Assembly (NCBI GenBank): GCA_026874595.1
Contig: CM049320.1
Location: 8,499,464-8,563,463, forward strand
DNA: 64,000 nt
Direction of reading: 5' to 3'
DNA from: Sipunculus nudus
Taxonomy: Eukaryota > Annelida > Sipuncula > Golfingiida > Sipunculidae
Of the stretch, positions 13,780-24,511 are shown piece by piece (within the stretch, counting starts at the first letter, position 1; the number at the start of each line of letters is the position of its first letter). The notes below the pieces were generated by a model that was given only the letters and a program-made list of their open reading frames with translations, had not been told where the DNA came from and made no database searches. The translations under genes and the position numbers were made by a program.

Positions 13780-14315
13780 TTTTCATGGTGCCCTATAAAT
13801 GTCTCCACATGTCATTTTTGTCAGGAAGTGGGTCCCGTGGCCTTGACCTTTTACCCCGTGACCTCAAAAACGATAGGATTCTCCATGAGCTTTATTTGCA
13901 AGATGAAAGGTTTTGGTTAAACGGTTTGGCTTTGAATTTGTCAACAATCTTTTTCAGGGTGTGGGTACCGTTGCCTTAACCTTTGACCCAGTGACCTAAA
14001 ATTCGACAGTGTTCTTCATCTAAAGGTGCGTGAGCCATTTGTACAAAATGAAAAGTTTTGGTAAAACGGTTGGCTTAAATTGGTCAACAAACTTTTACAA
14101 GAAGTCGATCCCGTGGCCTTGACCTTTGACCCCGTGACCTCAAAATCGATAGGTTTCTTCATCAATCAGTGGATGTGCCATATGTCAAAGATAACATCTT
14201 TTGATCTAACAGTTTAGCTGAAAATCACTGATTCAGTAAGGACGGACTGACGGACGGACGCACAAACGGACACGTTACCATATCGCCTCATGCAACTTCG
14301 TTGCGAGGAGATAAA
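13780..14315 (+). mobile_element. Mollusc-type interspersed repeat with three ~140-bp units
   Basis: Three degenerate direct units begin near 13831, 13964 and 14107 (spacing 133 and 143 bp). Each carries 'cccgtggccttgaccttt' or a variant, then 'gtgacctcaaaa', 'gatagg', 'ttcttcat' and 'aaaggttttggt'. After the third unit comes a (ACGG)n-like segment (14242-14275), then 'catcgcctcatgcaacttcg' territory and 'ttgcgaggagataaataaa' at 14296-14315. This architecture (repeated 'ccttgacctttgacc' blocks, then a 'gacggacgg' segment and a 'cgttgcgaggagataa' end) is one I associate with very abundant repeats of bivalve and other mollusc genomes. An open frame at 13785-13979 is an artefact of the repeat. 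Confidence 0.7.
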
Positions 14316-14377
14316 TAAAAATGGACAATTATTATTCAGTCATCCTATATAGTGCATAAATAAAACTGCATCACCTG

Positions 14378-14456
14378 ATACGTCATATATATAAATATAT
14401 GTATATGTATATGTATATGTATGTGTATGTATATATACATATATACATATAAACAC
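14378..14456. repeat. Impure (TA)n/(TATG)n microsatellite
   Basis: Alternating 'tatata' and 'tatgta' steps with a change of strand asymmetry toward the right ('catatatacatata'). Confidence 0.85.
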
Positions 14457-14476
14457 AAACTAGAATATAAACATAG

Positions 14477-14760
14477 AAATCTGCATTCTAAGGAGTGCCA
14501 AAACCGTGTTTGCTTTTAAATATTCGGCCCATATTCCTAGGTTCATTCGTTCATTCGAGCGTACATTTGTTAATAATCCTTGTTGACGTCCCTGAATCCG
14601 GATCATGTGCTAGATCCAAACCAAAATCTAATCGATTCTTCATTCATCCATTCCCGAAACGCCCAGGAGATTCCGTTCATAATTGTGTGGATGTTGTGAA
14701 CAATCACACAATAACATTCACGAACGGGAATGAAATCACACCCTTTTGGCGGAGGCAAAA
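14477..14760 (+). mobile_element. Dispersed repeat family B, copy 1
   Basis: Homologous to 40262-40575 and, in reverse, to 52334-52600. Shared landmarks in order: 'cattctaagga', 'ccaggttcattcgt' (here 'cctaggttcattcg'), 'acatttgt' and 'aatattccttg' (here 'aataatccttg'), 'gacgt', 'ccggatcatgtg', 'gatccaaaccaaa', 'gagattccgtt', a variable A/C-rich stretch, and an end near 'ggcggaggcaaa' (14748-14760). The ending 'ttggcggaggtaa' is a familiar 3' tail of widespread animal SINE/LINE-type repeats, so I infer a retrotransposon 3' region. The open frame 14495-14836 lies mostly within this repeat. Confidence 0.7.
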
Positions 14761-14774
14761 AGAAACAAACCAGG

Positions 14775-15107
14775 TTATAACATATAAACTCCTTGCCTCC
14801 CTGGGGTATGTAATGATCCTGCCTGTTTTGGTGTGACAAATGTTTTGTTTTCCGGTAAATGGTCGTTCCATTCGCGTGATCTGTAATTCTTACACGCAAT
14901 TCCATTTGCTCTACCATCAAAATGTTCTTGCCATATCTTCATCTCTGGCATGTGAATCGAAAAAAGATCGGGGAACAGAGAGATGTCCCCTTGAATCACT
15001 TGGGTTGGCTTGTCTTTTAAATTGCAAATGCGACAGGCGTGAAGCACTGAATCACGTTTCAGGAGGTTTATCTCTGCCACGGGAGCTAAGAGTATTGTCT
15101 CTCATTG
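14775..15107 (-). other. Unrecognised low-stop region, possible exon
   Basis: On the minus strand a frame stays open for about 100 codons and contains a Cys-x-x-Cys ('HACRICNLKDK') followed by a mixed-composition stretch. Overlapping open frames exist on both strands (14603-14920 minus, 14840-15151 plus), which argues that locally higher GC lowers stop frequency rather than that this frame is selected. The apparent start is GTG, with an in-frame TGA a few codons upstream, so it could only be an internal exon or transposon relic. No family recognised. Confidence 0.15.
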
Positions 15108-15151
15108 ACCGGGTGTGGGACTCCGCATTCAAGTGCCTTAATATCTTTTAA

Positions 15152-16546
15152 GAAATCCACTTAAGGGATGTAACTTAAAGGTTAAATGACATACACATAA
15201 TGGGACAGAGTAAAGGTTCGTATTAAGTCGGAGGAACATGGTACATGCCTTCCCATGATAAGGATTTCCTTTGATGTTTACGTACCGCCATTACGAGCTC
15301 ATGGTTATATTTAGATGTATGGTACATTTAAAAAATGCATTTGGAAGATTTACACCAGGGGCGTATGACGGAGGGTTATACGTTCTGACATTTACAATAT
15401 ATATATTTCAATTACTACCATAACTGTCATTTTAAAGATACCAGCAATTATAACCGATGTGAGACGCGTCGCCCTAAAAAATGTCACTTAAACGGCGTTG
15501 ATGGCAGACGATGACGTAGACCTGGTATTTAGGACGACGATTATTCCACAAGTCACCGCATCAATAAGTTTTCAGTATCTTTTTAAGGAGTGCAAGTTCA
15601 TGGGTACATTATCGTATACGTTAAAAGAATTCTTAATCACTAGATGCGAAAAGGGTGGTACGTAAACGCAGGATATGTTTTGAGAAAAGCCGAGGGAAAT
15701 GTGTGTCACGATTTGCCAACTCAACAACTGCATCATAGATTAGCTTTGTCCGCAAGAACAAAGGCGGCTTCACTTGGGTGTGCATGCATGCGGGGAAACT
15801 CTCAATCCGTTCGGGGGTATACTCTGAAAGTTTCCCCTAAACTTAGTAACTGACATCGGTCTCTCCCTCAGCCCGGTTTCGCAAATGTAGACAGTCATTT
15901 AAACAGACACAAATATTGCGGTGATCCAGATTAAATCCACAATTTAATTCCTCTTTCTATGAATACTTTGGATATTGCCGATTCTTTCATAACATGTCAT
16001 AAAAAAATCCGTTCATAACTTTTTGGATAAAAACAGACAGTTATTGACCACTGGCTGAGATAAAATAATCTTTTCATGAGCAGTTTTTCTATTTTCATAG
16101 GATGGAACTATCAGTGAAATACTGAATGCAAGCATCATCATTTTCGTTTATGTACAGCACTTGTGATTATTAATCTCTAGACTTTTATGATCATAGAAGT
16201 CACCCCTTCCCACAATAATTCAGCTATAGTTTTCCGAACATTGTTATGCTCGAGTATGAATAACCTAGAAGAAATGTGATTATCGTGTGAGCATATGTAC
16301 ATTTTTTTCATCTAGTCGATGCTAGCTCTGTATTAAGGTGGCTACATGCAATCAGCGGGACCAAATGACTATTACGTGCAGCGTACTCAGCAAAGTTATG
16401 ATACTGTGGACCATGGTTTGTCTATCAAAGGACCTTTCCAAAAAGGCTTTCGGGCAAGCCACCGGTGATCTAGGAACTGCTCTTGAAGTCCAGTCAGTAG
16501 CAGGGACACGAGCTTACATGACTTGCATCGTGTTGTACAAAAGTAT
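15152..16546. other. Unassigned DNA
   Basis: No gene or window-internal repeat found. CG-bearing stretches occur around 15460-15530 and 15640-15850. 16334-16360 ('ttaaggtggctac') weakly resembles the right terminus of the inverted-repeat element ending at 17084 and could be an outer end of it. Confidence 0.45.
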
Positions 16547-16934
16547 AAAGCCTGTATCTCACTGGGATGAACATTCGCGGCGGTTCTAAATTTCATCACG
16601 TGATTCGCAAAGTGTCGCTAAAGCCTGTATCTCACTGGGCTGAACATTCGCGGCGGTTCTAAATTTCATCACGTGATTCGCAAAGTGTCGCTAAAGCCTG
16701 TATCTCACTGGGCTGAACATTCGCGGCGGTTCTAAATTTCATCACGTGATTCGCAAAGTGTCGCTAAAGCCTGTATCTCACTGGGCTGAACATTCGCGGC
16801 GGTTCTAAATTTCATCACGTGATTCGCAAAGTTTCGCTAAAGCCTGTATCTCACTGGGCTGAACATTCGAGGCGGTTCTAAATTTCATCGCGTGATTCGC
16901 AAAGTGTCGCTAAAGCCTGTATCTCACTGGGCTG
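16547..16934. repeat. 73-bp tandem array, 5.3 copies
   Basis: Units start at 16547, 16620, 16693, 16766, 16839 and 16912 (partial), exactly 73 bp apart, and are nearly identical; differences include 'gggatg' for 'gggctg' in unit 1, 'gtttcg' for 'gtgtcg' in unit 4, and 'gaggcgg' and 'catcgcg' in unit 5. Each unit opens with 'aaagcctgtatctcactggg', the same sequence that forms the left terminal inverted repeat of the element at 16912-17084, so the array appears to be an amplified element end plus about 50 bp. The high identity indicates recent expansion. Confidence 0.95.
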
Positions 16935-17084
16935 CGACAGCTTTGCGACAAATTGCAAATGCAATTGTCACTTTTGAGATTTGCAATTGCAAGTGAAAAC
17001 TCTCGCTAATTCGCGTATTTTCTCGCAATTGTCGTGTCCCTAACTAGTCGCAAGCTGTCTCAGCCCAGTGAGTTACTACCTTAA
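16912..17084. mobile_element. Short inverted-repeat element (MITE-like), family G
   Basis: Left arm 16923-16948 ('ctcactgggctgcgacagct' then 'ttgcga') pairs with right arm 17048-17072 ('tcgcaagctgtctcagccca' then 'gtgag'), with one substitution and one indel. The right end continues to 'ttactaccttaa' (17084). The interior is rich in 'gcaattg' palindromes. No coding capacity. A second copy of the right-hand interior lies at 17475-17551. Confidence 0.75.
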
Positions 17085-17560
17085 CTTGTCCCACAAATTT
17101 TGAACATGTTTAAAAAAGTTCGCAAAACAAAATGTCTCCCAAAATAGTTGCAGAGGCGTCGCTGGTGTCTCAAACCCGTCTTAAACATGTCTCGAACTAT
17201 TCTCAAGTCAGTTTCCGCGAGCAAGATGTGCGACAATTGGGAAACAACTTTGAGAGGGGTTTGTTACCTAGGCAACTACAGTTGGAATATTTTGCGATAA
17301 AGATGAGAATCTGACATTTTGGGCGCGAATTGTGGTGCGAATACTTCACAAATATTGTGCGAATGTCTTGTGAACATCGCAGAACATTCATGCGACGGGT
17401 ATACGAACTCCAGCCGAATTTTGGGCCAAACACGCCTATGATGTTCGCAAACTTGTCGTTAGTACGATTCAGTGTGAATGCAAGTGAAAATTGTCGCTTA
17501 TTCGCGAATTTTCTCGCAATTGTTGTGTCTCCAACTAGTCGAAAATTGTCCTAGAAAAAA
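17085..17560. mobile_element. Related family G segment
   Basis: 17475-17551 repeats 16981-17057 (both contain 'tgcaagtgaaaa', 'tcgctaattcgcg' or 'tcgcttattcgcg', 'attttctcgcaattgt' and 'aactagtcg'), 494 bp apart. In between, the sequence is dense in 'cgca', 'gcgac' and 'tcgcaa' words. The open frames here (17132-17314, 17330-17554, 17203-17433 minus) are by-products of this low-TAA composition. I interpret it as a longer or second copy of the same non-autonomous family, sharing its right end. Confidence 0.55.
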
Positions 17561-17749
17561 GAAGGTGAACAAAGAATGTGCTTCTGAAGCATTGCAGAAA
17601 TTCATCCAAATGCCAATTGGATTGAAATTGGAATCCTCCTTGCAACAACTTCGTCAAACTTTGAACACATAAAAACAACAACAAATCAGCTTTGCTGACA
17701 CAATTGATCTAGGATTTAGCCGGTATCTTTTTGATATTTTATTCTTTCG

Positions 17750-17991
17750 TCATGTATATGATTCTTCCATTGCAACATGTACTGACAAAAGCTGGCCATA
17801 CAACAAAACAGAATCTGACAGACATGTCCTCAAAATTGCTACTCATTAGATAATAAATGAACTCTGACCGTCATGTATATGATTCTTCCATTGCAACATG
17901 TACTGACAAAAGCTGGCCATACAACAAAACAGAATCTGACAGACATGTCCTCAAAATTGCTACTCATTAGATAATAAATGAACTCTGACCG
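17750..17991. repeat. Exact 121-bp tandem duplication
   Basis: 17750-17870 and 17871-17991 are identical over all 121 bases as read. The unit begins 'tcatgtatatgattcttcc' and ends 'gaactctgaccg'. Perfect identity implies a very recent duplication, or an assembly artefact. Confidence 0.95.
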
Positions 17992-18635
17992 CATGGTGTG
18001 GTGGCAAGAATGTGCAGAGAGTGTAACGGAAACTAGTGGGACCAGAAAACTACAGGTTGACTTAATATGGTCCGAAAAACATAAGAAAACGCGAGGAAAA
18101 GATGCAGTTCCAATGATAGATTAAAACCCGGCAATAAAGATGAATGCCAACATGGCCCAGAGCATTCAGATATCTCTTATCTCTTGCTTTTGACTGTGTC
18201 TGTCATGGTGTATTTAATCATGCTAATTACATACTGTCATCCCGAAGCTTCGAAGAAACTTCCCTCATTGCTTGTGGCTGCTCAGACCATTTTGTATTGT
18301 GCCTTACAACTCTAAGGCCTTTAGCAGAGTATTAGATTGCTTTTTATTCCCATATGCAGTTTTCATAGATTTAATAAGCTTTCATTAGCTTCAATGCTTA
18401 AATACAAAGGACATGGTTTTCCAAATCATATTTTTTGTAAGCTTTGTTTTAGTATATATAATCATTAAGCAGTTGTCCCCATAGGAACACACATATATGG
18501 AAATGATATCACTATTAATGATGTGTGTTTGTTTTGACATTCAATATGAATAATCGAATTTTAGTCATTTCCATTTCATTTTTATTTCCCTAGAGTCAGT
18601 TACATCATACTTGACTGACAGATCCATATTATATG
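17992..18635. other. Unassigned DNA
   Basis: No gene or repeat identified; AT-rich with no long open frame. Confidence 0.5.
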
Positions 18636-20150
18636 CTTTTTAGCTCAGCTGACTGAAAGTCATCTGAGCAAAAGCGATCACCCTTTGTCCTGCGTCCGTC
18701 CGTCTGGCCGTCCGGCCGCCCGGCCGTCCGTTAACAGGGCACAAATCATAACCACTGGCCCTTTAATCTTTTAGCTTGACATCCAGGGAGGTCCATAAAA
18801 AATCTCCTTGGCAACCTGAAATTAGGTCTCTGTTACCCATATTCATTTAGCTATGGGTCTCCGAAGTACCCCCCAGAATAATAAAAAAATTGATACAAGA
18901 GCTTCAGTATCTGAATAACTACTGTCTTGATCACCATGATTCTTTGCATGAATATTGATCATGGAGTGTTCCGTGAGTTCCTGCAAACTGGTGGCGCTAC
19001 CTGTATTTTTCTAATTTTTACGATTTTTTTCTCTATTTTTGATACCTTCGAAGAAGCTGTCATCTGTTAACAGGGCACAAATCGTAACCGCTGGACCTTG
19101 GTTTTTCTAACTTTACATCAAAGGAGGTCAATGAAAAGTCTCTATGAAAAATCTGACATACGGTCTCTGTTACCCATATCCTCCTCGCTAAGTACCCCCC
19201 AGAATAATTAAAAATGTGATACAAAAACTCTGCGTTAGTTTCAAGAGAACTCCTCTGAGACCCTTGGACTGATCTTTCCGAAACCTAGCATAGTTGTTCC
19301 TTCACCTATGTTGTTGTGCCTAACAAAGACAGATGGTACCACCGGCAATCGAATCTGTGCAAAATGAATCTGGGTGTCTTTTAGATAACAGCCAATATCT
19401 CAGGAGTGGTTCAATGTATTGTGCTGAAAGTTTGCATGTCCATAGATCTTGGATCTCTCTATCTCCTAATTGCGACTGGTGGCGCCACCTACAATACTTT
19501 TTTGCGTAGTGTCCATCTGTGCATTTGCCATCTGTTCGTCTTAGTGGTTCTTCAATGTATTAGGTTGAAATTGTGCATGTTCATAGTGTTCCTCAACACC
19601 TACATCTCGTAAACAAGACTGGTGGCGCCGTCTGCAGTCATTTTCGCGTGGCATTCATCGGTATATTTGCTCTTGGTGAAAATTGCTCATATCTCAGGAA
19701 TGGTTAAAGATATTGGTCTGAAATTATCGCATGTCCATCCATCTTGGAAAATTTTCTGGTAAACCAGACAGATGGCGCCACCCGGTTTTGTGGAATAAAT
19801 AAATAATCTTTTCTCAGGAGTGACTTGCCATATTAGCCTGAAATTGTCCAAATTCATAGATCTTGGCCTGCTCCATCTTGTACTTAAGACTGGTGGCGCC
19901 ACATCTGCAATCGGTTTCCTGTGGCGTCAATACGTACATGTACTTTTGGAGAAAATTGCTCATATCTCCGGAATGGTTCAAGATATTGGTCTGAAATTTG
20001 GCATGTCAATCCGTCTTGCAGAGTTTTCTCGTAAACCAGACATTTCATAAAATTAATGATTTTTTGGCACTCTGGCAGTCATTTTTCTCATTGTACAACA
20101 ATCCTTGAATTCAGCTTAGCGTCATGGCCCATGGGCCACTAGTTATTTAT
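18636..20150 (+). mobile_element. Mollusc-type interspersed element, family C, full length
   Basis: Starts 'tttagctcagctgactgaaa' (18640 region), continues 'catctgagcaaaagcgatca' and a (GTCC)n-like stretch (18692-18730), and ends with 'atggcccatgggccact' (20124-20140), which contains the 12-bp palindrome ggcccatgggcc. The interior consists of degenerate units marked by 'ctggtggcgccacc' variants at 18988, 19476, 19619, 19770 and 19890 (spacing about 120-150 bp in the last four). The segment at 19688 recurs at 19961 (273 bp), so the units alternate as dimers. The 5' and 3' words match a repeat type I know as abundant in molluscs and other lophotrochozoans. No transposase or reverse transcriptase is encoded, so it is non-autonomous. 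Confidence 0.75.
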
Positions 20151-22736
20151 TTTATATTCCATTCGAGATACGTTTACAATAGTTTTATTCATTTCTTCTT
20201 TTATATCCCAGGCTTATAAGCTACGCGTGAATGTGGAATCAATTAAATTAACAATAAATTTATTCTCAATTATTTTGTAATTCGTTAGGGTTGGTCAGGA
20301 TCCGTCAAGGGCTTACGACAGATCAGAATAGTACTTAGATTCAGAAAGGAGAGCTTTCCGTCGGACTAAACGGGATTGTAGTCTCTGATATTTTGACTTT
20401 CAGTAACAATTTTATAAATATCGGTATTACCGTCTCCAATTTCATACATATATGTTTGTAAAGTTTGAAAAGTAAATATTTTCCCAATCTTTTGAGAGTG
20501 TTTTCATAACCAAACTATTCAATCATTGTCTTTTCTAATTAAGTATAAAATGTCTTCATTTAAACGTCAAGTGCCATTTACGCGCATCTGTGCACTTTGT
20601 ATCTAATCAAGCTGTCGGGCAATTTTGGCCTTTCCATCAGAAGACTGTTCTGGATTATGTAACCAAGTCACATGGGTTGTAAACACATTTCCTAAGATAT
20701 TTATTTAATTCCATTTCATTTATATAAATGTTTGCGGTGTACGTTTCAGGTTTTATTCAAGTTAATTAGGCATACGCCTTATTCGGTCATTCCAAACTCC
20801 TCCTGGGAACTGATGGATCAGCCAAATCTTCTGAATGTCAGTGGGCATCCGCAAAATAGAGCATGCCTTACATCTAACCTGATTGTTGAATCTGTCCCTT
20901 GTTCATTCAACTATTGGTGATGCCCCGGCCTGCCCTGCTTCGAAGCATCTGTATGTAATAAGGGTTGTTGCATCTTTATATACGTGTTTTACAAATCCAA
21001 ACACGATTTCTCTTGTCCCGTAAAATCAGACTTTATTCGGTTATTTACCCCTTTATTCAGCAAAGGCAAGAAAAATGAAACCTGTGAGCAAAATGCTGAT
21101 ACTCTCATAGTACTGTATACCAAATTCAAATGTAGGACTGTTAACAGTTAAGATCAACTTTTTTACAGTCGATATCGAAATGAATACAGCACAATTGTCA
21201 GGGTTTGTATTTATTCATAAGTCTCTGAAATGCGTTTTTTTTCTGTAAAATTCATAAAAATATGATCTGTCATGAGATGAACAGTATATAGTGTATTAGG
21301 AACCATTCAAGTTCGAGACCTTTTTGGTAAGTTATTCAGACGCTACCGTCTCGGCAAAATGAGAAAATAAACCCGATACGCTACCTGAAAATAGATACGT
21401 GGACAGACGTGGTCTGAATGAACATTCATCTTCGAGTGACACTGACAATTCAACATGTCATAGATATAGATTTCATGAACGTTCAACCACGGCAGAAAAG
21501 GGTTCATAAATGGGGGTCATAACCCTGGAACTGTCGTTTTGTTGGCCCGGCTGTACGTTACTAAAACAACTTTAAAGTGTTTCCCTATGCTGTTTTCTTG
21601 TCAATGTGAGCGATAAGTATCAAAACTTACTATAATACAACCATCACGTATCTCTTTTACCGTTATCTACTAACCTATTTGCTGATGTTTGGAAACATTT
21701 CATATGGAATTCTTAGTAAATACTGAATATTCTACTAAACCCACGCTGAAAATAAATGATAACAAAGATATTTACATTGTCCTGATTAATACCTGAATTC
21801 CGCGGGGAAAGAAAGTCATATCTTAATTAGCTAAAGCCTCACAGGACGTAACTGAATAGTCAAATCAATACAAATGACCGGATAATCGTGGCTGTCCTTT
21901 GCAGGAAATTACCAGATCCCCAGTTGGCTGAACATGGAATCCTGCGTATTGTAAATCAATTATCATTTATAAATGATTACCCAAGGATCAAATACCACAG
22001 ACCGTATATGAAATATGAAATCGGAACTTAAACAGCCATACACAACGCGAGAACGACCCTTTAGTGTTGGGCGCCTTCTTGTGAAAGCGAAGAAGATTGA
22101 CTAGTAGTCGATTAGCTAAAATAATTATCTTAGTATCTTGTCATATAATCAATATACATGCCCCGGTAGATCTTTCTGAAAACCATAGGGTTATCTAATC
22201 GACTATTCGGACTATTAATTGTTTTAGAGCTCATCTCGCTTTACATACCTTATGATCGCTGATGACCAAAGTAATATTTAATTCATTGCCTTATTGGTAG
22301 AGACTATTTTTATTGTCACTCACAGTACCAGAGCACTTTAGACTTGGTGGTGGTTAAACAATACGGCTTCTATAGCTCTCCTTATATCCAGCCTAACATA
22401 TTCCCTCAAGAAAAAACGAAGGTGAATGAAATATATAACTCTACCTTCTATGTCTCGTACAAACCTTTGGAAAATTTCAGTGGAAAAAAACCGAATTTAA
22501 GATTACGCCATGCGTTATAATGGATACAGATTGACTATTTATCAGAAATATGCTAGAAGCAAGACAGTCCATGTAATTTTCTATTTGAGAAACGCCAGTG
22601 GTTTATCCTCTATGCATACATAAATTATTAATAAAGTTTAGCATAAATAATCATTGACCCAATCAGACAAACACGGGATCTCAGGCTACAGGAAAACATG
22701 CTAGATCCAATTATACTTTCAAGACTAGTGGGAATA
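20151..22736. other. Unassigned DNA with one 11-bp inverted repeat
   Basis: AT-rich, no gene recognised. 'tagtcgattag' at 22105-22115 is repeated inverted at 22195-22205 with 79 bp between; it may be the end of a small element, but no second copy lies in the window. Confidence 0.5.
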
Positions 22737-23140
22737 TTAAAGCCAGCTATTCACCTACACATCCTGTAGGATTTATGTGATTTCTGGCTTACTCTGCATA
22801 TATACAAATGAACACCAGGTATTTCCTGTTCAGGTAAGTTCTTATAATGCCTCTGTGAAAAGGTAAATGAACTCGTTAATCTACAGTTCCTGTTACTAAA
22901 CAGAATCCATGTAACATTAGGTGGTTTGTTGCATAGATGCGGAATTTATCTGACTTGCTGCCAGATATCTTGATAAATGTGTTTGGGTATTTTGACGAGA
23001 AATCCAATTTTATAAACTCGTCAATATAAACAAAAAAAAACCGCCTGTGTGTGGCGAGTTAAGCGTTTTCTGGTCCATTTTTATAAAAGGTTCAAGAGGT
23101 TATCTTTAGTAGACGTCAGATACCGGAATAGGTCCCAATA
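22737..23140 (+). mobile_element. TTAA-flanked MITE, copy 1
   Basis: Left boundary TTAA at 22737-22740, then 'agccagctattcaccta'. Right boundary near 'ggtccc' (23131-23136), where the expected TTAA has decayed to 'aata'. Internal landmarks shared with the other three copies: 'tgtgatttctggctt', 'gttcttataatgcctctgtg', 'ctgacttgctg', 'gcgttttctgg' and 'gtcagata'. This is the most diverged plus-strand copy. It is a non-autonomous DNA transposon; TTAA target duplications are typical of the piggyBac superfamily, which is an inference here because no transposase is present. Confidence 0.8.
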
Positions 23141-23816
23141 ATTGATTACATATCATTTATTTTGTCATATACAATTATGAAACAGTCAATTATATACTAG
23201 CACATATCACATTTCTGAATACATATCAGCGAGATAGCGTATCATTGAACCTTGTGCATTTACATATCATGTAATCATATACAGTTACATAGCATCATAT
23301 ATCATTACATATCATCATTCAATCTGATTATTCAGTCGTGCACAGTTACCCGTGCATCAAATAGTCATATACAAGAGATAAGGCTATACTTCTTTTGTAA
23401 GGTAAGGAAAGTAGGACATTTATTTTTGTTTGAACAGTCAAATATATGGTTATAGGATTGCCATGCATTAAACATATGAGAATACACATTCATTGCAACT
23501 TGTTGAAACTATAGCAGGAAAATATATGCATAGGTGGCCTTGCACCTTGATTAAATGTATTACGTATAAATAAATATATATATATATCATGTCGAAAAGA
23601 AAAAAGGAACCTTTATTAGGTTCCTGTTATCTCTGGTAAAAAGCCCATATCTTAGTCGATGGATCATTTTTTTATCACATGGACAAGTGCTTTTCACAGT
23701 TAAAGGTAGAATGATGACGAGTGATGATATTTTTTATTAATTTCAACTTTCAACTTTCAAATTTTAAATTTCTTCATAATAATTAAAGTAAATTTGTTTA
23801 AGCTTAATTATTTCTA

Positions 23817-23819
<3 letters not shown>
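23141..23819. other. Unassigned AT-rich DNA
   Basis: Contains repeated 'acatatcat' and 'catatcatt' words at 23145-23310 and a short (TA)n at 23573-23587. No gene seen. Confidence 0.45.

Positions 23820-23853
<34 letters not shown>
23820..23853. repeat. (AT)n microsatellite
   Basis: About 17 uninterrupted AT dinucleotides. Confidence 0.97.
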
Positions 23854-23855
<2 letters not shown>

Positions 23856-24003
23856 TGGCTATTCTGTTGTGCTGGACCACAACAACCCCAAAGAACCCGG
23901 TAACTCAGATTTATTCCAACGTATTTTAACGAACTAAATACACATATTTGAACAATACAGTGTGTACCTTGGGTCTGAGCACAGCTAAAAGCTGTCCTCG
24001 TAA

Positions 24004-24122
<119 letters not shown>

Positions 24123-24175
24123 GGCGTTACGGCGTTGTACGTCGGAGCTGTAGGTCTCCGGTTCTAAATAACAAA

Positions 24176-24511
24176 ATGATATCCACCTTGGTTAAATGTC
24201 TAAGAATGATCCTAAAAGTAAGATGGCCAAATACTTTATCCAATAAAGCCATCAAAATGAAAAAGGGGGTAAAGAGAATAAGTGAAACAGATCAAGAGAT
24301 GGAGTACAGGACATGGCGTTGGCGTTGACATGAAAACCAGAGGGAAAGAGGAAAATAGGACGTCCCCGAACCACGTGGAAACGAACCGTCGGAAAGGAAA
24401 AACGCAGAGCGGAGTGGATGGAACATAGCCAGAACCATAGGCAGAGACAGAACAAGCTGGAGGGAGCAGACCGCAGCCTTGTTGGACACAGGGCCCGAAG
24501 AGGATATGTGA
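24176..24511 (+). pseudogene. Non-LTR retrotransposon, C-terminal coding remnant
   Basis: Decayed 3' coding end downstream of the reverse transcriptase domain. From 24176 the frame reads '[19 protein letters not shown]' and later 'YRTWRWR' before a TGA at 24326. From 24334, in another frame, it gives 'PEGKRKIGRPRTTWKRTVG'. From about 24401, back in the first frame, it gives 'GWNIARTIGRDRTSWREQ', ending at TGA 24509. The order CLRxIL..WPNxxSN, WRWxGH, PxGKRxxGRPxxTWRR, then W..A..DRxxWR is the standard tail of a widespread animal LINE group, so recognition is firm although the clade is left open. At least two frameshifts and a loss of roughly ten residues after WRWR make it a pseudogene. The reverse transcriptase core is missing: (AT)n sequence lies upstream. 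Confidence 0.85.

Noticed and set aside
14495-14836. 113-codon plus-strand frame as a gene
   Set aside because: Most of it lies inside dispersed repeat family B, which recurs at 40 and 52 kb without an open frame.
16338-17672. Cluster of 60-83 codon frames
   Set aside because: They fall in or beside the 73-bp array and the inverted-repeat elements; composition lowers stop frequency there.
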